64,000 nucleotides of DNA from Enterovibrio norvegicus FF-33 (GCF_000286835.2 NZ_AJYD02000038.1:2210283-2274282); one strand, 5' to 3'. Shown: positions 52,701 through 62,952, numbered from the stretch's first letter. Made by a program: numbers and translations. Notes: a model not told the origin generated them from the letters alone.

Positions 52701-54071
52701 TTAGAAAACCAAATGCGCCACACCGGCAATAACAGGCAGTGTTACTAGCGTACGCAGGATGAATATCATCACCAGTTCCCACACTTTAACGGGGATCTTG
52801 CTACCCAGAAGCAATGCGCCCACTTCCGACATGTAAATCAATTGAGTGACAGACAGCGTAGCAACCACAAAGCGCGTCATTTCATTATCAATGTTTGCTG
52901 CCAGTACCGCAGGGATAAACATGTCCGCAATGCCCACCAGCATCGTTTCTGAGGCGGCAACCGCTTCTGGAATTTGCAGAAGCTCAAGCAAAGGCACAAA
53001 TGGCATACCTAAAATGGTAAACACTGGCGTGTATTCCGCGATAATCAGCGCCGAAGTACCAATCGCCATCACAACAGGTAAAACACCGAATACCATGTCA
53101 GCTGCGTTTTCTAGGCCTTCTTTCAGAACATCAGTCAATGAGCGAATATGCGATGCGCGGTTAACTGCAGATTTAACGCCGTAAGAAAATAAGGTCTCGC
53201 CTTCTGGCAGCGCTTCATGCTCAAGCCCTTTTTCTTCACCGTTGATCAGCGTGTTCTTTTTCCAGCACAGCGGCGGAAGGCGCGGCACAACAATAGCGGC
53301 AACGAAACCTGCAAGACACACTGTGGCATAGAAAGGCACAAACATGTGCTCCAAGCCAACCTGCGCAATAACCACCAAACTAAAACTGATTGAAACAACA
53401 GAGAAGGTGGTACCCACAACCGCCGCTTCACGCTCGGTGTAGTAGCCTTGCTCATATTGTTTACTCGACATCAAAATCGCGACACTACCGTCACCCAGCC
53501 AAGAGCTTGCACAATCAACCGCTGAACGTCCAGGCAGACCAAACAATGGACGCATAATACGTGTCATGAAAGTACCAATCAGTTCCAGTAAGCCAAAGTT
53601 AGTCAGCAACGGCAGGAACAGGCCTGCGAATACAAACACAGATAACAGTGTTGGCAGCAGATCGCCCAACACAAATCCACCTGTTGCGCCGCCCGTAACG
53701 TGTTCAGGGCCAATACCAAAGTAAGCCATCAAGACAAACGTCGCGCCCAGCAAACGCACAACCAGCCAAACAGGAGTAGACAAAAATAGGCCAGATAAGA
53801 ATTTTGACTCAGTGATAAAGCGTGGCTTGGTCGCCACTGCCAACACGGAACCTAATGCGCTCACGACGATAATAGACGTCACCACGATTGGCGCACTTTG
53901 ACCCAGTAAGCCAAGCAGTGTTTTAGCCAATACTGCGATAGGAATGGTGAAGCCACCATTAATCATCACTGGCGTCATAAACAAAAGCACGCCAAGCAGC
54001 GAGGGAATAAGGAACATCAACACGTTCCGTGTCGACGATGATGTTGTCGGTAAATCTTGAGTTTTCTGCAT
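52701..54071 (-). CDS. yjiH: YjiH-family membrane protein (nucleoside-recognition/Gate domain)
   Basis: A 456-residue polytopic membrane protein (about 10-11 helices) of the YjiH family, which carries nucleoside-recognition (Gate) domains. Features include MRPLFGLPGRSAVDCASSWL and GDGSVAILMSSKQYEQGYYT, then GTTFSVVSISFSLVV. The family's substrate is not established. The 294 bases before it contain no gene. It is a single-gene unit ending at the shared terminator. Confidence 0.85.
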   Translation of the reverse strand: MQKTQDLPTTSSSTRNVLMFLIPSLLGVLLFMTPVMINGGFTIPIAVLAKTLLGLLGQSAPIVVTSIIVVSALGSVLAVATKPRFITESKFLSGLFLSTPVWLVVRLLGATFVLMAYFGIGPEHVTGGATGGFVLGDLLPTLLSVFVFAGLFLPLLTNFGLLELIGTFMTRIMRPLFGLPGRSAVDCASSWLGDGSVAILMSSKQYEQGYYTEREAAVVGTTFSVVSISFSLVVIAQVGLEHMFVPFYATVCLAGFVAAIVVPRLPPLCWKKNTLINGEEKGLEHEALPEGETLFSYGVKSAVNRASHIRSLTDVLKEGLENAADMVFGVLPVVMAIGTSALIIAEYTPVFTILGMPFVPLLELLQIPEAVAASETMLVGIADMFIPAVLAANIDNEMTRFVVATLSVTQLIYMSEVGALLLGSKIPVKVWELVMIFILRTLVTLPVIAGVAHLVF

Positions 54072-54365
54072 GGCAATACTTCCTGAGCGATGCGTTGAAC
54101 GAAATATATATTCACAATATGTGACTAATTGAGCGCAAGATTAATTTAACTCTTTGCGCATGTAAACCATAAATAGTCACTTATTTTGAATAATTCGCAC
54201 AAGGCAATGCAAATGACCAAGACGAAGGCCGATGTTGTTTATTTTTAACTCATTAATTGTTAAAAAACTGTAACATTGACTATCCTGCTGGAGAGTAATA
54301 TCAAGGAGTTATACCGGTTAAAATGAACACAATGCCGAATTATTTGAAATCACGCCAATGAATAA

Positions 54366-55154
54366 TTATCCAATTTTTCGGTCGATACTGGCGTATTCAG
54401 ACTGCACCCATTGGCCAAAACTGTCCATCAAGGCAACAACAGCACGTTTCTTAACGGGTTTTCGTTCAATCAAGTAGAAAAGCCGCTCCATTTCTACCGA
54501 TTTATCTGGGTAGTGCTTATTAAAATACTCAGCGCAGATATTAAGATCTTGCTCCCAGCGGTTTTCCTTATAAGCAACCAGTCCGAAAGCCGCTCTTATT
54601 AGTCGTTTGGCGGCATCCTCTGAAGCATCAAGCTGCGCTCCCCACTTGGTCGCTACCGCAATCTTCTTGCGAAGCTCTTTTAGCTTAACGCCAAGATCTT
54701 CATTCATCGCTTTCGACACTTCCCAACTCACTTCAAAGTGACCAAAGCTATCTGCAAGATTGTCACCGCTGATACAAAGTGCGCAATGTTTGATGAAGAA
54801 ACCCCAACGGAAGATATTGGCGAGCGTTGTCACTTCTTTGAACGGCACGACATCAAATTCGACACGCTTTACCGCGTCACTTGATTGCTCCAAACGCCAG
54901 CGGACGGTATTAAGCGACGTGAACTCTTGCACGTTCAAGGCGCGTGTCGTCACGAGTGTCAGTGAAAGATCCGCTCTCTCACCAGCACAACGCTGCGCGA
55001 CATCGCCCGTCAAATAAAGACTATGAAGCGTATCACCCAGCACTCCACGGATTTGACGCACTGATGCAGCAATGGGCTCTACATACTCAGTTTGCAGGGG
55101 AGCATTCCGATCTATTTCAGCCAACAATCCGCTGCGGGGTTTCGCCTTATACAA
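54366..55154 (-). CDS. Nucleotidyltransferase-fold protein, degenerate active site
   Basis: A 262-residue protein. The N-terminal part (about 40-110) looks like the polymerase-beta-type nucleotidyltransferase fold: SLYLTGDVAQRCAGERADLS, then RVEFDVVPFKEV. The usual Gly-Ser and Asp-x-Asp pair is weakened here to Gly-Asp and Asp-Leu-Ser, so catalysis is uncertain. The C-terminal half is helical (AKRLIRAAFGLVAYKENRWE, then CAEYFNKHYPDKSVEMERLF), as in HEPN-like partners. It is a single gene, and I cannot assign a substrate. Confidence 0.65.
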   Translation of the reverse strand: MYKAKPRSGLLAEIDRNAPLQTEYVEPIAASVRQIRGVLGDTLHSLYLTGDVAQRCAGERADLSLTLVTTRALNVQEFTSLNTVRWRLEQSSDAVKRVEFDVVPFKEVTTLANIFRWGFFIKHCALCISGDNLADSFGHFEVSWEVSKAMNEDLGVKLKELRKKIAVATKWGAQLDASEDAAKRLIRAAFGLVAYKENRWEQDLNICAEYFNKHYPDKSVEMERLFYLIERKPVKKRAVVALMDSFGQWVQSEYASIDRKIG

Positions 55155-55467
55155 ACCAGTACCTTTCCTTATTTATCTGAACATTTACCAGACACGTAAA
55201 CGACAATTTAAAGTGGGTATTTTAAAGCGAGTTTTCACGCTTCGCACCTTGAAACATAGCCAGTTTCAGCACTAATTTCCCGCAAAAACGAGATGTTAGC
55301 TCACGAAATAGACGATATTTATCATGTCCCGACTAGAAACTATATTTGGACCTCACTGAGATATCGCCATTCGACCTCAGAAGGCAGGATTCAGCGTCGC
55401 TCATCACGTTCAATTTAAGGTAGCTTGGGTATATAATGCCGCCTGTTTATACCAACCAGGAATCACC

Positions 55468-55788
55468 ATGGACGCTTCCCTACTTTCTATCGACGAAACG
55501 CTAGAAACTGCCTTTGAGATTTTTTATGAAATGGCTGAAGACAACCTAGATTATGACGATCTTCTCGCCTATCAAGCACGTTTCGACGAAGATGGCGCAG
55601 CCATTGCGGTCGAAGCCAGCGCAGATTGGGAAGAACACGTCGGGTTTGACGTTGATCGCGATACTTTTGTCGAAGTTCGCATTGGTTTAGCCAATGAAGA
55701 CGAATTGAATGATGTGCTGGTTCGCATGTTGGTGAGTCGCGACACAGAGCAGAAATTCTGTCACTTACTCTGGAAGCGCGCAGCCTAA
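55468..55788 (+). CDS. yciU: DUF440/YciU-type dsDNA-mimic protein
   Basis: A 106-residue very acidic protein matching the YciU/HI1450 family: DETLETAFEIFYEMAEDNLD, then ADWEEHVGFDVDRDTFVEVR and LANEDELNDVLVRMLVSRD. The HI1450 structure suggested a mimic of double-stranded DNA that may bind histone-like or other DNA-binding proteins. Length is as expected. It is a single gene, ended by a strong terminator. Confidence 0.9.
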   Translation: MDASLLSIDETLETAFEIFYEMAEDNLDYDDLLAYQARFDEDGAAIAVEASADWEEHVGFDVDRDTFVEVRIGLANEDELNDVLVRMLVSRDTEQKFCHLLWKRAA

Positions 55789-55801
55789 CTAAGACCAAAA
55801 G

Positions 55802-55830
55802 AAGAAGGCCAGCATAACGCTGGCCTTCTT
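55802..55830 (+). terminator. Terminator after yciU
   Basis: AAGAAGGCCAGC/GCTGGCCTTCTT with a five-base loop, followed by GTCTTT. Confidence 0.88.
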
Positions 55831-55898
55831 GTCTTTATACGCATTTTCTTTATGCCTAAACGTCACGTATCACCGCAACACATGGGCACAAAACTGAT

Positions 55899-56510
55899 TT
55901 AGTTACCTGAGGCTGAGAATTTGAATTCTTTACCTGCATCATGATTACGCGGTAACTTATGCGCAATCCCTTTGTGGCAATCAATACACGTCTGTCCTGC
56001 TTCTTCAGCTCTATCATGCACTTTGGCTGCTACTGATTTTTGCGCGCTAAAATCCATAAATTCAAAGTTATGGCAGTTTCGGCATTCTTGTGAGTTATTA
56101 GCCTCCATGCGATTCCACTCACGTGTCGCCATTTCCAAACGGTGGTCTTCAAATTTCTGTGGCGTCGACACAATGCCAAACGCTTTGGCATAGAGCTCTT
56201 TACTTGCCTGAATTTTGCGAATCATTTTCGGCCCCCATTCTTTTGGCACATGACAATCTGGGCATGTTGCCCTCACGCCACTGCGGTTGCTGTAGTGAAT
56301 GGTGCCCACGTATTCTTGATACACGTTCTCTTGCATTTCATGACAACCAATACAGAACTCTTCTCGGTTGGTCATCTCCATGCCCGTGTTAAAACCACCC
56401 CAGAACACTATGCCTGCAACAAAGCCCAAAATGAGAACAGTGCCAATAGCAAAATGGCTGGGTGTTCGAAACCATTTCCACGCTTTAGTGATAAATCCCG
56501 GTAATTTCAT
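55899..56510 (-). CDS. napC: NapC tetraheme quinol dehydrogenase
   Basis: A 203-residue membrane-anchored NapC/NirT protein with one N-terminal transmembrane helix (about 19-42) and four CxxCH sites: FCIGCHE, CPDCHVP, CRNCHNF and CIDCHKG. It takes electrons from menaquinol and passes them to NapB/NapA in the periplasm. The start at 56510 (MKLPGFITK) has a strong ribosome site (GGGGGAG); a longer frame upstream overlaps napB and lacks support. It ends the nap operon. Confidence 0.95.
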   Translation of the reverse strand: MKLPGFITKAWKWFRTPSHFAIGTVLILGFVAGIVFWGGFNTGMEMTNREEFCIGCHEMQENVYQEYVGTIHYSNRSGVRATCPDCHVPKEWGPKMIRKIQASKELYAKAFGIVSTPQKFEDHRLEMATREWNRMEANNSQECRNCHNFEFMDFSAQKSVAAKVHDRAEEAGQTCIDCHKGIAHKLPRNHDAGKEFKFSASGN

Positions 56511-56521
56511 CCCGACTCCCC

Positions 56522-56956
56522 CTACTGTCCAAATTTGCCAGCAGGAACAAACTCGTTCTCTACCAACACTTCCGTTTGCACCTGAGGAACATGGCACTGT
56601 AGACAGAAATAACGACGAGCAGACACTTCTGTCAGCACTTTATTATCTCGGTCCATAAAGTGCGTAGGACTAATACGTGGAGCGCCAGTTTTACGATAAA
56701 CATCGACATCGTGGCATTGCAGACACGCGTTATTAGACTGATTAACCTGATAGCCATCAACAGCATGGGGCACCATAGGTGGCTGGTTCACATAGTTAAG
56801 CGCAAAGCGATCCTGATTTTTTGGAACGGTTTTAATGTTTGGCACCTCGTTATTAGCACCAATCTCTTGATCGCCTCTTAAAGAGGTGACCTGCGCGACT
56901 GCCATTGTGCTGATCAGCGCGGCAAGTAACAGCGTAAACGTGATTTTCTTTTTCAT
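56522..56956 (-). CDS. napB: NapB diheme cytochrome subunit
   Basis: A 144-residue secreted cytochrome. The signal peptide ends AVAQ (about residue 22), and two haem sites are present, CLQCHDV and CLQCHVP. NapB transfers electrons from NapC to the molybdoenzyme NapA in the periplasm. Length is normal. It follows napA by 100 bases and precedes napC by 11. The typical His ligands are VPHAVDGYQ and SPTHFMDRDN. Confidence 0.95.
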   Translation of the reverse strand: MKKKITFTLLLAALISTMAVAQVTSLRGDQEIGANNEVPNIKTVPKNQDRFALNYVNQPPMVPHAVDGYQVNQSNNACLQCHDVDVYRKTGAPRISPTHFMDRDNKVLTEVSARRYFCLQCHVPQVQTEVLVENEFVPAGKFGQ

Positions 56957-57056
56957 GCTCGGATCCTTTCGGAATCAAATCATTCTGCTAATGCATGTTG
57001 CTGTATTCCTATCAGCAACATGCACAGTTATTGGGTGTTTCACACTGGCTGCGGGA

Positions 57057-59543
57057 TCAAACCTTGACGATCTTGACCGCACATTTTTTATAATCCGTTT
57101 CTTTCGAAAGCGGATCCGTCGCATCCAGTGTTAGCTTATTAACCAGTTGTCCTGCATCGAAAAATGGCATAAACACCAATCCTTCTGGCACACGGTTACG
57201 TCCACGCGTTTCAACGTGTGTGGCAACTTCACCACGACGTGAGATCACTTTCACCGCATCGCCTCTACGTAGCCCTCGTTTCTTGGCATCCAGTGGGTGC
57301 ATGAAGACAACCGCATCAGGGAACGCCTTGTAAAGCTCTGGCACGCGTCGTGTCATCGTACCGGTATGCCAATGTTCCAATACGCGGCCAGTCGACAACC
57401 ACAGGTCATAATCTGCATCAGGTTCTTCTGCCGCTGGTTCATATGGCAACGCAAAAATAACGGCTTTTTTATCAGGCTTACCGTAGAACGCAAAACCTTC
57501 ACCCGCTTTCACATACGGGTCGTGCCCTTCTGCGTAGCGCCACAACGTTTCTTTGCCATCAACCACAGGCCAGCGCAAACCGCGCTCTTTGTGGTAAACC
57601 TCAAAGGGTGCGAGGTCATGGGCTTTGCCGCGACCAAATGCCGCATATTCTTCAAACAAGCCTTTCTGGATATAGAATCCCGCATCGCGAGCGTCATCAT
57701 TCAGGCGGTCTGCTGGAATTTCATCCAACCCATATTGGTTGACTTGCCCATTCGCAAACAAAATGTCGTACAAGGTTTTGTCTTGAAAATCAGGTTGTTT
57801 GGCAATCAAATCTGCAGGCCAAACATCAGCAACCTTGATGCGCTTAGAAAGCTCAACCAATTGCCACAAATCAGACTTTGCTTCGCCTGGCGCTTTCACT
57901 TGTTGATACCAAAACTGAGTACGGCGTTCGGCGTTACCGTAAGCGCCCTCTTTCTCTACCCACATCGCTGTTGGCAGAATCAAATCAGACGCCATGGCGG
58001 TGACGGTTGGATAAGGGTCAGACGTAATGATGAAATTGCGTGGGTCGCGATAACCCGGCAAACGCTCTTCATTGATATTTGGGCCTGCCTGCATGTTGTT
58101 GTTACACATCACCCAGTACACGTTGAGCTTGCCGTCTTTCAACATGCGATCTTGCAGCACGGCGTGATATCCGGGTTTTGGTGGGATCGTGCCTTCCGGC
58201 AGTTTCCATTTTGCTTCTGCAAATGCACGGTGCTTGGGATTATTCACTACCATGTCAGCAGGCAGACGGTGAGAGAACGTACCCACTTCACGCGCTGTTC
58301 CACACGCAGAAGGCTGGCCTGTCAGCGAGAATGGGCCACAACCTGGCTTAGAAATCTTACCCGTCAGAAGATGAATGTTGTAGCAAAGGTTGTTCGCCCA
58401 CACGCCACGTGTGTGCTGGTTAAAGCCCATCGTCCAATAAGACACTACGTTTACTTTCGGGTCGGCATAAAGCTCTGCGAGTGCAATCAGTTGGTCTTCG
58501 GGCACACCTGACAGCTTGGACACAGATTCAACGTCGTAATCAGCGACAAATTTGGCAAACGCATCGAAGTCGATCGGATCTGACGCGCCACTGCCAGCAT
58601 TTTTTGCGTTCTGTTCAAGCGGATTGGTCGGGCGAAGGCCATAACCAATATCTGTTGCACCTTGGCGGAAGTTAACGTGTTTCGCGACAAAGTCTTTATC
58701 GACTTTGTCGTTTTGAATGATGTAGTTGGCAATGTAGTTAAGAATGGCCAAGTCAGTTTGTGGTGTGAAAATCATGCCATTGTCAGCGAGCTCAAAGCTG
58801 CGGTGCTCATAGGTGGAGAGCACTGCAACTTTGACATGATTCGCGGATAAACGACGATCAGCTAAGCGAGACCAAAGGATTGGGTGCATCTCTGCCATGT
58901 TAGAGCCCCACAGCACAAACGCATCGGCTTGTTCTATGTCGTCATAACAACCCATTGGTTCATCCATACCGAAGGTACGCATGAAGCCAACAACCGCCGA
59001 TGCCATACAGTGACGGGCATTCGGGTCAATGTTGTTTGTCAAGAAACCTGCTTTCATCAGTTTTGACGCTGCATAGCCTTCCCACACGGTCCACTGGCCA
59101 GAACCAAACATACCGACAGTTGTTGGGCCATTTGTCTGAATCGCTGTAGTGAATTTCTCAGCCATTAAATCCAGTGCTTCATCCCAACTGACTGGGGTGA
59201 ACTCACCTTCTTTGTCATACACGCCGTTCTTTTTGCGTAATAAAGGTTGAGTGAGGCGATCTTTGCCGTACATTATTTTCGGCAAGAAGTACCCTTTCAC
59301 GCAGCTTAGACCGCGGTTTACCGGCGCTTCTGGATCACCTTGTGAGGCGACGATGCGCCCGTTTTGGGTCCCCAAAAGAATGCCACAGCCTGTACCACAA
59401 AAGCGGCACGGTGCTTTATCCCATTTAACTTGCTCATCATTTCCCGCCGCATGGGCAACAGAAACGGGAATCGTGATGCCCGCGGCGGTAGCAGCAGCTG
59501 CGGCTGCGTTCGCTTTAAGAAATTTCCTGCGTGTCAGTGTCAT
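57057..59543 (-). CDS. napA: Periplasmic nitrate reductase NapA
   Basis: An 828-residue molybdoenzyme that reduces nitrate to nitrite in the periplasm. The Tat signal [10 protein letters not shown] is followed by the [4Fe-4S] motif with Cys46, Cys49, Cys53 and Cys81. The molybdenum-ligand Cys lies in [20 protein letters not shown]. The MGD-binding end is [15 protein letters not shown]. Length matches other NapA proteins. Its start overlaps the napD stop (ATGA). It is part of napFDABC, and no napG or napH is present, as in the vibrio arrangement. Confidence 0.97.
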   Translation of the reverse strand: MTLTRRKFLKANAAAAAATAAGITIPVSVAHAAGNDEQVKWDKAPCRFCGTGCGILLGTQNGRIVASQGDPEAPVNRGLSCVKGYFLPKIMYGKDRLTQPLLRKKNGVYDKEGEFTPVSWDEALDLMAEKFTTAIQTNGPTTVGMFGSGQWTVWEGYAASKLMKAGFLTNNIDPNARHCMASAVVGFMRTFGMDEPMGCYDDIEQADAFVLWGSNMAEMHPILWSRLADRRLSANHVKVAVLSTYEHRSFELADNGMIFTPQTDLAILNYIANYIIQNDKVDKDFVAKHVNFRQGATDIGYGLRPTNPLEQNAKNAGSGASDPIDFDAFAKFVADYDVESVSKLSGVPEDQLIALAELYADPKVNVVSYWTMGFNQHTRGVWANNLCYNIHLLTGKISKPGCGPFSLTGQPSACGTAREVGTFSHRLPADMVVNNPKHRAFAEAKWKLPEGTIPPKPGYHAVLQDRMLKDGKLNVYWVMCNNNMQAGPNINEERLPGYRDPRNFIITSDPYPTVTAMASDLILPTAMWVEKEGAYGNAERRTQFWYQQVKAPGEAKSDLWQLVELSKRIKVADVWPADLIAKQPDFQDKTLYDILFANGQVNQYGLDEIPADRLNDDARDAGFYIQKGLFEEYAAFGRGKAHDLAPFEVYHKERGLRWPVVDGKETLWRYAEGHDPYVKAGEGFAFYGKPDKKAVIFALPYEPAAEEPDADYDLWLSTGRVLEHWHTGTMTRRVPELYKAFPDAVVFMHPLDAKKRGLRRGDAVKVISRRGEVATHVETRGRNRVPEGLVFMPFFDAGQLVNKLTLDATDPLSKETDYKKCAVKIVKV

Positions 59544-59815
59544 TGCCCGACTCCTTCAATTTTGTTTTCAGTCGATTCATTCTCAACCTGATGAAAAACT
59601 AACGTTGCTGCAAGGACCCCCGGCAACGCTTTAATTTGTTCGAAAATGTCTAACAGTGCGCCGCGACTTTCCCCTTCCACCACCACGACCAATTTCCCAA
59701 TCTCATTCATGGCAGGCACTTCAGTGCCCGGCAGTGCCTCAATGCGTACTTTTACTTGTTCTGTTTGATCTGCTGCTGCGTGCACAACAAGGCTAGTAAC
59801 GTGATATTCATTCAT
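59540..59815 (-). CDS. napD: NapD maturation chaperone
   Basis: A 91-residue cytoplasmic chaperone that binds the NapA Tat signal and proofreads its export. It shows the small ferredoxin-like fold, [16 protein letters not shown], then [11 protein letters not shown] and [20 protein letters not shown]. The start at 59815 was chosen because GGAG precedes it, and it overlaps the napF stop in ATGA; the frame is open further but would intrude on napF. Confidence 0.93.
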   Translation of the reverse strand: MNEYHVTSLVVHAAADQTEQVKVRIEALPGTEVPAMNEIGKLVVVVEGESRGALLDIFEQIKALPGVLAATLVFHQVENESTENKIEGVGQ

Positions 59816-60291
59816 GGGTGTTGCTCCATGGAGATGGCATTGACTGGACATGGCGCAATACATGCACCACACCCGCTACAGTCGCTAATTTGAATCTCGG
59901 GTTGTGCAACACTTCCCAATCGATGTTGAAAACGAATTGCTCGGGTATCACATGCATCGCTGCAACTGCGACATTCAATATTCTGTTTGGCTAAGCAGCT
60001 GTCTTTAATCGAGACGACTTGCTTCCAAGGGAGGTGTGTTTCAGGAAGAAATAACGGTTCGGGGCAATGCTGTGCACATTCATAACAAAACGTGCATTCT
60101 CCTTTATTGAAGTCTATCGAAGGGAAGCCACCATCACCGGCGACAATGATATTTTCTTCGCATGCGCGCTGGCATTCTCCACATCGCGTACAATGCTCGG
60201 TAAACAGCTCGCTGTCACTTATCCAAGGTAATGGCTGTTGCTGGGAACTCTGAGCGCTTCGTAAAAAGAAGCGACGACGTTGGTCTACCAT
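59812..60291 (-). CDS. napF: NapF ferredoxin-type protein
   Basis: A 159-residue cytoplasmic iron-sulfur protein with Cys clusters CTRCGECQRACEE, CTFCYECAQHCPEP, CRSCSDACDTRAI and CSGCGACIAPCPVNAI. NapF assists maturation of the NapA iron-sulfur centre. ATG 60291 (MVDQRRRFFLR) has AAGG upstream; a TTG lies four codons earlier. It is the first gene of the napFDABC operon, 188 bases from the divergent narQ gene, and the gap holds a NarP box and an FNR-like site. Confidence 0.94.
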   Translation of the reverse strand: MVDQRRRFFLRSAQSSQQQPLPWISDSELFTEHCTRCGECQRACEENIIVAGDGGFPSIDFNKGECTFCYECAQHCPEPLFLPETHLPWKQVVSIKDSCLAKQNIECRSCSDACDTRAIRFQHRLGSVAQPEIQISDCSGCGACIAPCPVNAISMEQHP

Positions 60292-60376
60292 TTTAACCTT
60301 CAACCTATAACACGTGTAATTTCAATATTTCACGTCTTTCTGATGTCACGTTAGAGATAATTAGGAATAGGTTATA

Positions 60377-60392
60377 TACCCCTAAAGGGGTA
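60377..60392. promoter_or_regulatory. NarP 7-2-7 binding site
   Basis: TACCCCT-AA-AGGGGTA, a perfect inverted repeat of two NarL/NarP heptamers with the 2-base spacing that NarP prefers. It lies 86 bases upstream of napF and about 90 bases before narQ, so NarP may drive the nap operon and its own system. Confidence 0.9.
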
Positions 60393-60406
60393 TATAGAGG
60401 GGTCTA

Positions 60407-60420
60407 TTGCGCTAGATCAA
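60407..60420. promoter_or_regulatory. FNR-like site
   Basis: TTGCG-CTAG-ATCAA matches the FNR layout TTGAT-N4-ATCAA with one half-site degenerate. It is 15 bases from the NarP box, and joint control by anoxia and nitrate is the usual nap arrangement. Confidence 0.7.
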
Positions 60421-60478
60421 TTTTCGCTCATGGCACGCGTCACATTATTAAACCATCACGGTCAGACTCTGAAATTTT

Positions 60479-62182
60479 ATGGCTAACGAAATAACGGAAA
60501 TAACAGTTAAACAATCGGTTACTACCATCGTGGCACGATCTCTGATCGCCATGCTTTTGCTGGCGGTGATGATCACGGGTTTCTCCATTATCTCTCTTGC
60601 TTCGAGCCTCAATGACGCCGCGGCCATCAACACTTCTGGCTCACTGCGAATGCAAAGTTATCGCATTGCGTATGACATTGTCCGTGATTCCCCTCGCTTA
60701 CCTGAACACATTGAATCCTTTGAACAATCAATACTTTCCCCTGAGCTTCAACTCATTGATAATATTGCGGTTCCTCAGGAAATACGAGATCGTTACAACG
60801 CATTAATTTCGCGCTGGCTACTTCTTCGACCTGAGCTTCAAGGCCCAGACCGAGCGTTTTACCTTGAGCAAGTAGGATTATTCGTCAACGACATTGATCA
60901 GTTCGTCTTTACGCTTCAGCAGCACTCTGAAAATAAGCTTCAAGTGTTGGCTCTGGTTGGCAGTATTGGGTTGGGCGTGATCTTAGCCTTGGTGCTGTTT
61001 TTAATTCAGTACACACAACGACGCATCGTCCAGCCATTGAACATGCTAGTAACGGCGAGCCAGCGAATTCAGAATGGAATTTTTGACGTCGCACTACCAC
61101 CAACAAGAAACAATGAACTTGGTGTGCTATCAAAAAGTTTTGCCATCATGGCGAGTGAACTCAAAGAACTCTATGCCAATCTTGAATTCAGAATTGAGTC
61201 AAAAACTCACAAATTAACCAAAGCCAATCGTTCACTGAACGTACTTTATGATTGCTCAACCCAGCTTTCATCGAGTCTTTTGACACGACAAAGCTTCGAA
61301 AATATTCTCGATATCTCAATGCAAGCCGATGGCATCTCGGCATTGACACTTACCGTGACAAGCCCCAATCAATCAGAATGGCAAATACGTGCAGGAAAGG
61401 CAGACGACCAACATTGGCACTCCCTGCCTTTGCGTTTGGACGACGAAGCGCTTGGAACATTAATGTGGCAAGGTAAAGATGACGTTGTTGATTCGGTGCT
61501 TCTCGAGAATATTGCATCCATTCTCGCGCGCGGTGTGCATTACAATCATGCGCAAAAGCAAGCAATGCATTTGGCGGTGATGGAAGAGCGTGCGACATTG
61601 GCGCGCGAACTTCACGATTCCATTGCTCAATCGCTTTCTTACCTTAAAATTCAGACCAGTTTACTCAAGCGGCATTTACAACGATCCGATGCAAAAGAAT
61701 GCGAATCCATTGCCGAAGAGATCGGCGAGCAACTGCGCATTGCTTATGATCAATTACGAGAACTACTCAATGCGTTTCGATTATCGTTGTCACACAGTGA
61801 TTTTGGCTTAGCGCTAAACGAAATGGTGGTGGCGTTGAAAGGTCAAACAAGCGCGGAAATCACAATGTCATCGACATTGGACACACTTTCCATGGACGTG
61901 CAGCACCAAATGCACCTTCTGCAGATTATTCGCGAGGCTTGTATTAACGCAATTAAACATGCCGACGCCAGTACGATCTCGATTCGCTGTCATCAACACG
62001 ACAACCATGCTTATGTCGAAATCAAGGATGATGGTATAGGCTTTTGCCCTACTGATGAAAAACCCAATCACTATGGTCTCAACATCATGCAAGAGCGCTC
62101 TAAAATGCTAGGGGGTAACATCCAAATCCTTTCGGCGACTTCACAAGGTTGCCGTGTTGTACTGACATTTGACTTCGCCTAG
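60479..62182 (+). CDS. narQ: Nitrate/nitrite sensor kinase NarQ
   Basis: A 567-residue membrane sensor. TM1 is at about 20-41. A periplasmic four-helix sensor carries the P-box-like INTSGSLRMQSYRIA (about 50-64), the nitrate-binding segment. TM2 is at about 158-180, followed by a HAMP domain and a GAF-like linker. The HisKA_3 domain has the phosphoacceptor His in RATLARELHDSIAQSLSYLK, and the ATPase domain includes IREACINAIKHADA and DDGIGF. It senses nitrate/nitrite and phosphorylates NarP, encoded 12 bases downstream. Length equals that of NarQ (566 in E. coli). Confidence 0.93.
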   Translation: MANEITEITVKQSVTTIVARSLIAMLLLAVMITGFSIISLASSLNDAAAINTSGSLRMQSYRIAYDIVRDSPRLPEHIESFEQSILSPELQLIDNIAVPQEIRDRYNALISRWLLLRPELQGPDRAFYLEQVGLFVNDIDQFVFTLQQHSENKLQVLALVGSIGLGVILALVLFLIQYTQRRIVQPLNMLVTASQRIQNGIFDVALPPTRNNELGVLSKSFAIMASELKELYANLEFRIESKTHKLTKANRSLNVLYDCSTQLSSSLLTRQSFENILDISMQADGISALTLTVTSPNQSEWQIRAGKADDQHWHSLPLRLDDEALGTLMWQGKDDVVDSVLLENIASILARGVHYNHAQKQAMHLAVMEERATLARELHDSIAQSLSYLKIQTSLLKRHLQRSDAKECESIAEEIGEQLRIAYDQLRELLNAFRLSLSHSDFGLALNEMVVALKGQTSAEITMSSTLDTLSMDVQHQMHLLQIIREACINAIKHADASTISIRCHQHDNHAYVEIKDDGIGFCPTDEKPNHYGLNIMQERSKMLGGNIQILSATSQGCRVVLTFDFA

Positions 62183-62194
62183 GAGATTGTTCTT

Positions 62195-62824
62195 ATGAAT
62201 ACATGGAATGTACTGCTTGTTGATGACCACCCACTGATGCGAAAGGGTATATCACAACTGTTAAAGTTTGAGCCTGAGTTCAATACAGTGTCTGAAGCAA
62301 GCAATGGAACAGATGCCATCGCAGAAGTCTCTCGATCAAAGCCCGACTTAATTGTTCTCGACCTCAACATGAAAGGCCTGTCTGGATTGGATACTCTGAA
62401 AGCCCTCCGGTATGAAGGCTGCACAGCAACCATCGTAATACTGACAGTATCTGATAGCCCTAATGATATTCATGCCATTATCCAAGCTGGGGCTGATGGA
62501 TATTTGCTGAAAGACAGCGAACCGGAAGAATTGATTGAAAAACTGAAAGTTGCCATGACGGGGAAAAAAGCGTTCAGCAAGGAGGTAGAAGCCAACCTCG
62601 CTAATAACGAAAAAAACGCTTCCCCGCTCACCCATCTGACTGAGCGAGAGTTACAAATACTGCAACAAGTCGCCAAAGGGCTTCGTAACAAACAGATCGC
62701 TGAGAGCCTATACATTTCAGAGGCAACAGTAAAAGTTCACCTCAAAAACCTACTAAAAAAACTCAACGTTGATTCTCGTGTTGCCGCCACCGTGCTGTAT
62801 TTGGAAAACGAGACAATGGATTGA
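62195..62824 (+). CDS. narP: Nitrate response regulator NarP
   Basis: A 209-residue NarL/FixJ-type regulator. The receiver has LLVDDHPLMRKGI and the phospho-Asp in DLIVLDLNMKGLSG (about residue 54). The LuxR-type helix-turn-helix is LTERELQILQQVAKGLRNKQ, then IAESLYISEATVKVHLKNLL. NarP binds 7-2-7 heptamer pairs such as the one at 60377-60392 and activates nap. It is the second gene of the narQP operon and ends at a strong terminator. Confidence 0.94.
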   Translation: MNTWNVLLVDDHPLMRKGISQLLKFEPEFNTVSEASNGTDAIAEVSRSKPDLIVLDLNMKGLSGLDTLKALRYEGCTATIVILTVSDSPNDIHAIIQAGADGYLLKDSEPEELIEKLKVAMTGKKAFSKEVEANLANNEKNASPLTHLTERELQILQQVAKGLRNKQIAESLYISEATVKVHLKNLLKKLNVDSRVAATVLYLENETMD

Positions 62825-62880
62825 GTCGCTGCTCAGATATAAACAGCGTTGATACACAGCACCGTGTTGCGCGATCAAAA

Positions 62881-62911
62881 AAAGGGAGGAACACTTTGTT
62901 CCTCCCTTTTT
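62881..62911. terminator. Bidirectional terminator
   Basis: AAAGGGAGGAAC/GTTCCTCCCTTT around a five-base loop, with an A-run before and a T-run after, between narP and the convergent RTX gene. Confidence 0.9.
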
Positions 62912-62952
62912 ATTATGTCGCTTGTTGACAAGCAGTCTTCTCAGTTAAACAG

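Noticed and set aside
57297-58511. A 404-codon plus-strand frame opposite napA
   Set aside because: It is antisense to a certain napA gene, has no ribosome site and its protein is unusually rich in Arg, Cys, His and Phe, so it is a shadow frame.
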